From assembly GCF_965363235.1 (NCBI RefSeq), contig NC_134850.1, forward strand, positions 36,429,102 to 36,493,101: DNA of 64,000 nt, given 5' to 3'. The notes under the pieces were generated by a model. It saw only the letters and a list, made by a program, of their open reading frames with translations. It searched no databases and had not been told where the DNA came from. The DNA comes from Mytilus galloprovincialis (Eukaryota > Mollusca > Bivalvia > Mytilida > Mytilidae). The position numbers and the translations under genes were made by a program. Below are positions 22,961 to 33,300 of the stretch, piece by piece. Position 1 is the first letter of the stretch. Each line of letters starts with the position of its first letter.

Positions 22961-23939
22961 TTTTGAATTTGATAGAGTTAGGGTGGATGTTGTCAGTACT
23001 TTGTTAAGTAACTTTTTGACACGCAGGCTGATTACTTATCCATTTTCATCGTATTCATTTTTAAAGATGTATTGTGCTGTAGAATGTCCTTACCCTTCTT
23101 CTGCAGTAGAAAATACGTTTCTCATGATAGACCAGTTCGGCAGAAAGGATGCAATCAAACTAATATTAAAGATAGTTGGTGACCTTTGTTTCTCATGTGC
23201 GTCATGAGTGGGACCAATGTTGATTGGGCGGAGGATTGTCTGCAGTAGATATATCAATACGTACCTAGTTGTAGAATGCTAGCGGTTTAAATTCGTTTAT
23301 TGGAAAGAGCCATTAACCCAGACATTAATTATCTTCTTTTTTTGTAAATTAAGTTGATTCCTTTGCCTACGCCACCGTCTAATGCATCCTTTTGCACTCA
23401 TATTGAAATCAACTTGTTAAGTCTGTGATTTGCTCTTTGTTTCATATGCACTTAGTACTCCTAGGTCTTATGTTAATATCCATTACTTTTTAAACGTATG
23501 TAAAGTAACGATTTCATCATGATTAAAGTGGGAAATTAATAAATAAATGACGTATTGAGAGGCATTCTCTGTAAGCATCAAAATGGGTTGGCCACGGCTA
23601 TATAAATATAGCTATCTGCAGATTTTATTCATTCTTTATTAACTAGTTGACTGTTGTATGAAACTTTGAAAAATAAGTCTAGTTTTGTATAAATGTCTCC
23701 TTGGTTACCATAGCAACCACATGAACATTTGGTATAATTCAACTGGGTTAACTTATTGTTAAGAAAATTGCAATTTTAGGTACTTTTAGACCCCGTCTGA
23801 AAAGAAACACTGTGTATGATATTTAAAAACACTTGTATTCTTTAATTGTTCAATCATTTATCTTTAAAATTATTTGTTATAGTATTATATTATCCGTTAT
23901 CCAAATATTAAAATAGATCAGGGTGTAACTGTTTTACGG

Positions 23940-24440
23940 GCAATCGAAACTATAGATCAATCTTACTATAGATCAATCTTCGAGCGTCACTGATGGGTTT
24001 TTTTGTAGACGAAACGCGCGTCTGGTGTATATACAAAATTAAGTCCTGGTATCTATGATGAGTTTATTAACAACCACTGGTCAATGCCACTGTTGGTAGA
24101 GATTTATTTCCCCGAGAGTATCACAAATCCAGTAGCACAGTTTTGTGCTGACATGAATTGTCATTGATATGGTTATATTTTTAAATTTACTGTTTACAAA
24201 ATTTTGAATTTTTGGAAATACTAAGGCTTTTCTACCTCGGGCATAGATTACCTTAGCTGAATTTGGCAACACTTTTAGGAAGTTTGGTCCTCAATGCTCT
24301 TCAACTTCATGCTTTATTTTGCCTTTTTAACTTTTTTGGATTCGAGCGTCACTGATGAGTCTTTTGTAGACGAAACGCGCGTCTGGCGTATATACAAAAT
24401 TAAGTCCTGGTATCTATGATGAGTTTATTTACAATTAAAA
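23940..24440 (+). repeat. Dispersed repeat with two ~90-bp direct copies
   Basis: The module CGAGCGTCACTGATGGGTTT...GACGAAACGCGCGTCTGG...AAGTCCTGGTATCTATGATG occurs at about 23975-24068 and again at about 24344-24432. Between them is a conserved-looking 270-bp spacer with ACTGTTGGTAGAGATTTATT and CATAGATTACCTTAGCTGAA. The end of the module (TCCTGGTATCTATGATGAG) is the kind of site into which the MITE at 61908 inserted. Confidence 0.6.
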
Positions 24441-24779
24441 GAAAGAGACAGTCTGAGAGTGTGCACTTTAGTACTATTGATATTTAACCTAATTTTCAAA
24501 TTTACATGATGGCCGGCTTTCTTGATTTCACATATATAATGATCATCAAAAGAAATAAAAGTAAATGCAAAACTCAAAGTCACTAAACAGTAAATGAAAA
24601 CGCGAATTGAAAAGCTCATTCATCAGCGAATTATACCAACAAATATACCATTTCGGAGTGCCTATCTGCTTTTTGATTGGGTTTATGCAGCACATTTTTT
24701 ATTTTATTTTTAGCTTTTATTTAGCTTTTGAGGCCGTGACCATATATTTCTGCTATATTTCGAAAGTCCTTAAATAGGT

Positions 24780-24960
24780 AGTGGGATCGTATCCAAAAGA
24801 ATGAATCTGAGCAGAAAGTTAATGAACCAGTTAAAAGAAAGTTCATCGGAAGGTACCACGACCTTATTGATAAATATTCCGTATCAACTTCACAAATAAT
24901 GCTCGATGGTCTTGAAGTATAGATTCTGGGTACTGACGTTGTTTATCGTCTTAATAATGT
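24780..24960 (+). mobile_element. PLE fragment, RT C-terminal end
   Basis: The plus strand encodes KFIGRYHDLIDKYSVSTSQI, the C-terminal end of a PLE reverse transcriptase. It abuts, in opposite orientation, the tail end of the larger minus-strand PLE at 24968. Confidence 0.55.
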
Positions 24961-24967
24961 GTTATAG

Positions 24968-27080
24968 AAGAGGGACGAAGATGCAAGAGGGACAGTTAAA
25001 CTCCTAAATCGAAAATCGAAAACGCCATGGATAAAAATGAAAAAAAGACAAACAATAGTACACATGACAAGATTGTGATAGCCTTCAGGAAGATCTTGGT
25101 GCTGCTGCAAAGTGGGAAGAAGACTGGCTGATGGCTTTCTATTTAGACAAATGTACAGTTCTCACTGCCTCAAACAAGAAAAATACCATTAAACACGACT
25201 ACAGCCTTCACGGCCACACTCTAGAATCTGTCTCCTCCGCAAAATATATTGGAGTTACACTGCAATCAGACTTAAAATGGACACAGCATACAAACAACAT
25301 AATTTGTAATGCTAATAAAAGGCTTTCTAAAAAGAAATATGAAAACATCCATTACAAACATTAAGTCTCAGGCATATCTAGTACTTGTCCGACCTAAACT
25401 AGAATATGCTTTTTCGGTTGGGAACCCTCATACTGCTAAACAATGCAATAAACTTGAGATGGTTCAACGTCGGGCTGCTAGATATGCCTGAAATCGTTAT
25501 CACAACATCATTAGCGTTACAGACATGATCAATACTTTAAATTGGCCTACCTTACCACAACGCAGACTTAAAACTAGTATTATAATGTTTTATAAAATTG
25601 TTCATCATATTGCCGCTGTACCATCAACATTACTCATACCAACAGACAATAGAACAGGACAATTTCATCTACAAACTTACAGACACCTGCATACATTTAA
25701 AGATTGTTACAAATATTCATTTTTTCCGTATACTATTACACAATGGAATGTACTACCTCCAATGGTAGTACTTTCTCCCACTATAAATATTTTTAGAGAA
25801 CAGTTGACACCTACTGTTCTCTACAATATAGAACAGTAAACCTAGTAGTTATGGAAATAATTTTAACCACATGTCATCTTAGTATTTATGGGGGTTTTTT
25901 TTGCACTTTTATTTTGTAAATATTTATTTATTTATATCCTACGCATGCGCAGCAGTTAGTAATCATCAAAAATCTGATGGATAACTGGATACCATAAGAA
26001 GAAGAAAAAGAAGTAGAAGACACAACACAGAAAACTAAAGAACAAATAACACAAACCCCACCAAAAACTAGGGGTGATCTCATGTGCTCCGGAAGGGTAA
26101 GCAGATCCTGCTCCACATGTAGCACCCGTCGTGTTGCTCATGTTATAACAAATCCGGTAAATAGTCTAATTCGGTATGTCACATTCATGAAAGGGAATTC
26201 GAAGGTGATTGTAGTTACGACGTAAGTAACATATCCGATATCATTGGTGAAACAGTTATTCCATAACGCTCAACCAACTCGTGATGGCGTCCGTAGAATT
26301 TACGAAGGGATGATTTCAACTTCACCATTTGAAACTCTTGGTTTAAAAGCTTCCTTGTGAGCAGCAACCCTCTATAAAGAAAATCATGATATTAATTGCA
26401 AGCACAGGAATATCGTATCAATTGGGAGATATATACCCCGTATGCAGGTGCTGCTCGAATGATGCTACTTAAAAATGGAAAGTTCACAATTGGAAAAACT
26501 GAAATCGTCTCTTTTGTCGTAAAGTTTTGTTTCAACCGAACCTCATTGTCAATTTCTTGATGTAAGTCAAGATATGAGGCCGACTTAACTATATCTGTTG
26601 TATCCTTTATCTCTAGTTCGATAGGATAGATGCGTTCAACATAGTCACCATTTTTTGAATTATTTAGTGAAAGAACATCATCTATATAGATCTATATAGC
26701 CAAAGTAGAGTTAAAGGATATTGCTAACTTCTTATCTTTCTTCCTAAGAAGTTCCTGTATGAAGTCAGCCTCATAATAATATTGAAACAAGTCGGCAAGA
26801 AGAGGGGCACAATTTGTTCCCATTGGAATGCCGACAGTCTGTTGAAAACACGTCCTCCGAACGTACAACAAATATGTTGTCAATCAAGAAATCAAGCATC
26901 TTGATAATGTCAGTTTCAGAGAATTTTTGTTTGAATCAGAGTGATCCTTTACAAAGAAGGATGTATCCCTCCCTATAAAGACAAGATACTTGTATCTACG
27001 TTAGCCATTCTTTTTTTATGAAACAAAGCAATACCAACTCTTTCAATTTGTCTTTTAGTTTGGAATGTAGCATTTTTCAA
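24968..27080 (-). mobile_element. Penelope-like element, 5'-truncated, split by a LINE
   Basis: On the minus strand, 27080-26680 encodes decayed RT with CFQQTVGIPMGTNCAPLLAD (about 26840), a hallmark of the PLE active-site region. The C-terminus follows to about 26300. The 3' tail then covers 26300-26019 (with GATCACCCCTAG and CACAACACAGAAAACT on the plus strand). It resumes at 25068-24968 on the far side of an inserted LINE. Frame breaks are frequent. Its 5' edge at about 27080 lies at sequence present in the middle of the 19-kb copy. Confidence 0.75.
25069..26018 (+). mobile_element. 5'-truncated LINE nested in the PLE tail
   Basis: Plus frames at 25131-25364, 25309-25491 and 25525-25839, broken by frameshifts and a stop, encode the C-terminal end of a LINE RT. 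They include SSAKYIGVTLQSDLKWTQHT, LVRPKLEYAFSVGNP, NKLEMVQRRAARYA and TITQWNVLPP. The 3' end is an AAG-rich tail (AAGAAGAAGAAAAAGAAG). On both sides the PLE 3' tail continues: ACACATGACA stops at 25068 and GACACAACACAG begins at 26019, so the shared GACA may be a short target duplication. Confidence 0.78.
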
Positions 27081-27352
27081 TTTAATTTCTAAAATATGAC
27101 AAATATTGTCAGATTTTGAAAATAAGTGTTATAATACAAGTTCGCAATTCAAATTTGTTTTTCAAACTTTTTTTTTAAAATGACAGAGAATCATAGAACT
27201 CAATCGGACGATATCTGGGACTCAGGGATCACGGAATTGTGAAACATCTTTTAGCATTTATAAGGTAAACCATCTTCCGGCGGAAGTGTGACTCTGACGT
27301 CAAGGATACAAATAAATTTGGCATCGCAAAATCTTGCACATACAATTTCGAA

Positions 27353-30300
27353 ATGGCAGACGGCATAAATCCACAGAGTAATTTTGTTGATGAGCACCTT
27401 GATGATGACAAGCCACCAGGAGGGAAAGAATTCAAAGGGGCAACCCTGCAAATAGATGCTCCATCCACACAAAACGGAGAAGAACCAGGCGTTGGCTATG
27501 CTGGACCCGGATCCAACTTCAACAGAAACAGACCAGGTAGTGTTATTGGTAGACAGAGTGTAAGAAGCACAGCAAGCAGAACTTCAATGAGACCAGGTGT
27601 TATTAAAACTGAGCGCATGTCTGATCAATACTTCTCTTATAAGGTAAATAGAGGTCTTAAAAATAAAATCATACCCTTTTTACTCACAAATTCTTTCTTT
27701 TCCCTCACCTGCTCACAAACCCTCCAACACATTGACTGGGGAATAGAAATATTGTAACTTTGGTTTTCTTCAGCCTGGGGAATAGAAATATTGTCACTTT
27801 GGTTTTCTTCGGCCTGGGGAATAGAAATATTGTAACTTTGGTTTTCTTGGCCTTGTCATGAAACCCTTGCACAAGGGAGGGTCTAAAACGCGGAAATGAA
27901 AAACGCGGAAGAGAAAAAATGAGTGTATTATAACTGATATCTTTGGAACCACTACAGCTAAATTAATAAATAAAACTGATTTTGAAAGCTAATATAATAG
28001 TCTATAAGATAAAATTAAAAAAATATATATTCGAATATGCTTTTTTACCGAAAAGTTGACCGGAAGGCTTTCTTAGTGTGATTCTGGCAACACATTTTTG
28101 AACATTAAAACTTAAATTCACAAAAAAGCATATAACCCGGTCAAAGTCGGTCAATTGACTCTTAAAGATATTTAAATGACAAATAATATGATATAAAGAA
28201 AAAAATAAATATATTATTATAAAAGGACAAAAAGTTGACCGGAAGAACCCCTTGTACACAAATATTGAAATGAAATTTTCAACTTTGAATTAAAATTCAC
28301 AAAAATATAAAAAGCCCGGTCAAAGTCTGTAAATTGACACTTATAGACATTTAAATGACAAATAATATGATATAAAGAAAAAAATAAATGTATTACTATA
28401 AAAGGGCAAAAAGTTGACCGGAAGAACCCCTTGTACACAAATATTGAAGTGAAATTTTCAACTTTGAATTAAAATTCACAAAAATATAAAAAGCCCGGTC
28501 AAAGTCTGTCAATTGACTCTTAAAGACATTTAAATGACAAATAATATGATATAAAGACAAAAATAAATATTTTACTATAAAAGGGCAAAAAGTTGACCGG
28601 AACTCATCCTTGTATACAAATATTGAAGTGAAATTTTCAACTTTGAACTTGCTATTTCTATTACATTTAATTTTATTTCAATAGTATCAACATACTTATC
28701 ATTTCTGATATTTCATGTGTTCCATTTAGATATTAACAACCCTCCTCCTTTTTCACCCGGGCTTTGGACCGGCGTAGGCAGAGTTATTGTTTTTTTTTTT
28801 TTTTTTTTTTTTCTCTCCTTATTTTACTTAATTATTTATTGATACACTACACTCAGTGGCATTAATTCATATATTTATTATCTATTTATGTAGGATAAAT
28901 ATTATTCAAATTAATTTAAAGAATAGGCATTGTTAACATTTTTAAGATTTATTTCAGATTTATCAAAACTGTAAATCGGGGCTTTAAATTGCTATAAAAT
29001 TTCAGTTAAACTATCTATGTACTTCGCAGAACCTGCTGTTTCCTCTCATATTTTTTTTAACAAGATCGATGTGTCCAGATATCACACATTTTACGCCCGG
29101 TTTTTCCTTCACAACCTACCATATCCTCTATTGTATCGGGTTTTCCACTATCACAGTTTATTGAGATAATGTGGGTTTTAGTTTTCAGATTTTTAGGAGT
29201 TTTACCGAAATAATTTTTTGGAAAATGGGTGAATTTACCATTTTCAAGACAATGAATTAAATATTCTCTCATATATTTTTGTTCGTATGTGATATGAGTA
29301 CCTTCTTTAAACCCAGTTTGACAATTATTCTTATTAATAATTTTTTCTTGTCTTTATCGTAGATTTGCGTTAACTGATATTCTAATGAAGTTGTTAAATT
29401 TAGTGATAAGCTGTCTAGAAGATATATGTTTCCATCTCTAGTTTGAAGAGACAAAACCCAATGATCATTACCATTATAGTGTATTTGTACACTTGGTGAC
29501 TCTTGTGATTGAAAACCTGTTTCACTTACCCATTTACCATTTACCTTAACAGGCGCTAAAGTTGTTTCCTGGAACCCATTTATTTCTGGAAACTCAAATT
29601 TCAGAAGATTTTGTGTTGAAATAATGATATCAGAACAAAGATACTTATTATTTAAAATATTTTGTTTGTGCTGTTGACTGCAATACCCTATCCAAGGGAG
29701 ATCTGATAGAGTTTTTGTTTTTTTAGTGGGGGTTTCCATTTCATCTAAGTTGATATCGTCTATCTTTCTTTTTTTCACAGGGAGTGATTTATTAATTTCG
29801 GTCGAATTTTTTTTCTCATCTATAATATGTGTTTCTCCCGCATCTTCTTCGATTAGTTCAGGGTTTTTTTTTCGATTTAGGAGTTGAAAATTCGGTTGAT
29901 ATTTAGGCGTTTTATTAGGTTTTATGCTACCATTCGTTGAAGGTGTTGTCATCAATTTTTGCTTTAAAGGAGTATTTATAGAAAATTGTGAATATGGCGC
30001 AGGTTCGAATTCAATTCCATTTCAAATCATTTGTTCTTGGTTGTTTTCTTCCTGATTTTTTGTCAATTTTTTTCTTGCTATTTTTTGAAAGTGCCCTTAA
30101 ACTAACGACGTTATTTGTTTGTGTTGACTGTAACCCTATACTCATTTTTGCAGCCAAAATATGAAAACAAGTAGATGATGATTCACATTGACATGTTTCT
30201 TTTGGAAAAAGAGTTACACAGTATTTTCCTTTCCCGCCATTTACAATAAACGCACCTTGTTGTGGAACCAAAGTAATTAAATGATTGTCAACAATAAACC

Positions 30301-33300
30301 GTGCCAAACGTTGTTGACTGCTATCAGTCGGGTATTGTATGACAGGTTGTTGATTAACTATTACCTCATTATTTTCTAATTTGACCTGATTAGTACTAGT
30401 GTTCTCATCAGAGTTTGTTTGTTTTATGATTTCCTGTGAATTTAAATTGCCTAAAGGATCAGTGTCAGATTGGAAAGAATTAGACTGAAAAAGTGGCTTG
30501 TCGTTTTTTAAATATTCAATAACTTCATCAGGACTTACAATTCTTTTTGGAAAAATAACATCTGATGGTGAAATAAATGCTCTACTGAACTCTTTTTTCA
30601 AATGATAATTTCCTAAACCAGAACGTCCACGTAAAATTTCATAATTCTCAAAATTTTGTATGTAATAAAAACCCAAAGCTAGCAAATCTACTGGTAGCTC
30701 TTTCCAATCATTTTCTCTTTTTAAAACGGCATTCATACTTTCGGAAAGATTGTTTGTTATTCCAGAATATAGGATCAAACATGCCGGGATATTTTTCAAT
30801 TAACCATTTACCAGAGTGATTTTGAATTGCCGGAGATATATGTTTATTGAAATGTTCTAAAACTACGGGAGTCCATTTTGTTGTTAATTTCATTTTTGTT
30901 TCCAAAAATTCTTCATTATCAGAATGCAACATCTGATTCAAATGATCTATATAAATTTTAATATTATCACTATCCACTTTGCCTTTTAACCAGAATTTAA
31001 AATCTTCTTTTATATGATTCCAACAAAACATAATCGGACAATTTGGAAAAGTATCTCGAATAGCCCTTTTTAAACCTGGTTCTTGGTTCATGGAAAAAAA
31101 ATGCCAAAGGAACAAGTGGTGTTTCATCAAATATGACATGTTTGAAAACTATCGGTGATACATAACAATCGCCAAGATTAAAAGTTGTGTCATAAACTAA
31201 GTAAACTGGGTCTTCAGATTTCAGCTCAATTATATCTTTGAATGCGTTTATGATTTCGGGGAGTGCGACAACAGCGTAAAGATCTGGATAGACTAAAACT
31301 TCAGAAACAAAACCATCTAACTGATATGCCAAAAGTACTAAATCATATATATCATCTTTTGATAAGGCCTTTTCTTGCCTATCTTTACTTAAAATATTTT
31401 TTACCTGTTTTGTATTTCGGGGATTTGCTACGGCTTGGTGCGACCCGTCTACATCGTTTGTACAAATCATTTTTTTATAAACCTTATGTGGATTACCCTC
31501 TTTTTCTTTAATGGTATCACTGACTGAAGGCATAGTACGAACAAATTCAGTATCATGTTTACTATTTCCATGCGGCATTGGTTGATATGACACTTCGTTG
31601 CCTATATAGTGAATGAGAACCAAATTTGGATTACTGTCTAACCAATATAGAGCTATACGTTTAAAATCTGATGTAGAACGAGGTCGCTTTCGACCAAAAT
31701 TTAGATATTTTTGTGAATTTTAGTATCAAAGTGAAAATTTCACTTCAATATTTGTATATGTTACAGTAAATAGGTGAAATTAGGAATTACACGTAATTAC
31801 TAAACATTTCAGTAAATACCTGTAATCACTAGTCAATTTAGTAATTACATGTATTTACTAGTTGTTTCAGTGATTACAGGTATTTACTGATTTTTTTTGT
31901 CATTTTTACAGCTATTTACTAACTTGATATTTTTGTTTAAAAATTAAAGACATAATTCAAGATATCAAATAAGAAAGTAAGGGGTAGGGATTTTTAGGGC
32001 TTACTTAAGGATCAAGGATTATAAGGCACATAAAAAGTGCATACTCTTCAGTGTTTGTAAATTGAAACTGGAAAATGGTTGTTTTATAAGTTTTGAAACT
32101 CCATAAAAAATCATTTTGAACATGCAAGACAATGATATCAATCCAAAATTGAGAAAAACATTTTTGAGAAATTTATAGGCAACTTAGACAGCTATTTTTT
32201 AAGATAGACATTAGATTATGGCAAACTTGGTTAAATGATCTTGATAATTCTTAAAATCTCATAATTTTGTTATATTAAAATCTCCATCAGGCATACTCTG
32301 CATATCAACTCGGCCAATAACATGAGCTAAATTCCTTTTACAAAACGGGTTTAACTGATTTCTTTTGTCAGACATTTGCGATGAAGCTGATATTCTTCAC
32401 AAACAAATTTATACAAATTGATGGCGTTAAGAGTCACATTTTCATATTTCCATGTTTTTATGAGTTCTTCAAGACCTCAAAACTTAAGCTTATATACCTC
32501 CAACAAAATTTTATCATCGTTTCTTCCTGTATAAGAATGATCTTTTTGTGGATTGAAAAAGTCAACTAAATAATCCATCCCTTTAGTTTTACTTTCAATG
32601 TTGACATTTCTTTTCCTTTTCATCGAGCCTGCGTTTTTTGTCGCAAAAGCGAGACATAGCAAACCAACCTAATAATTCCGTCGCCAGCTGCGTCCACAAA
32701 TATTCGCTCTGTGGTTATATTTTTTAAATTTTGATAAGTTTTTCAAATTATCCTGGATTTCTACCAAACTTGAACAGAAGCTTCAGTTGTTTATGATCAA
32801 AAGATACATTTCAAGAAGTAAATTTGTAATAATAAAATCAAGTTGTTCCGTATTTGTTACTTATAAAGGGACTTAGTTTTTATGCCAGTTAACATAACAT
32901 TCACACTGTGGTTTTTTTAAATTTTATAACTTTCTCAAAATATCCTGGATTTCTGCCAAAATTTGACAGAAGCTTGTTTATGATCATAAGATAATATCTA
33001 GAAATAAAGTTTGTAAAAAAACTATACTTTTTCGTATATTTCTTATTTAAACAGACTATTTTTTTCCAGTTAATATAATATACACTCTGCAGTTAAAGTT
33101 TAGATTTCATAAACCATCCTGAATTTTTATCAAATTTTGATAGAAGATTCTTACAGAACTAGTCAAAAGATAGTATCTAGAAGAAAATTAAAAATATTTG
33201 TTTTCCTATTTTTGTTGGGCCTGCGACTCACAGCAAAAGTAGGCGAGACACTGGGTTCTGCAAAACCCTAAAATTTTGATAGCTGAATACTCAATGATTT

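Noticed and set aside
22773-23207. 144-codon plus-strand frame
   Set aside because: It begins inside a dispersed repeat, has no recognisable domain and no splice or conservation evidence.
28040-28640. Regular spaced repeats resembling a CRISPR-like array
   Set aside because: The whole ~179-bp unit is repeated without unique spacers and has an inverted partner 6 kb away, so it is a transposon terminus in a eukaryotic genome.
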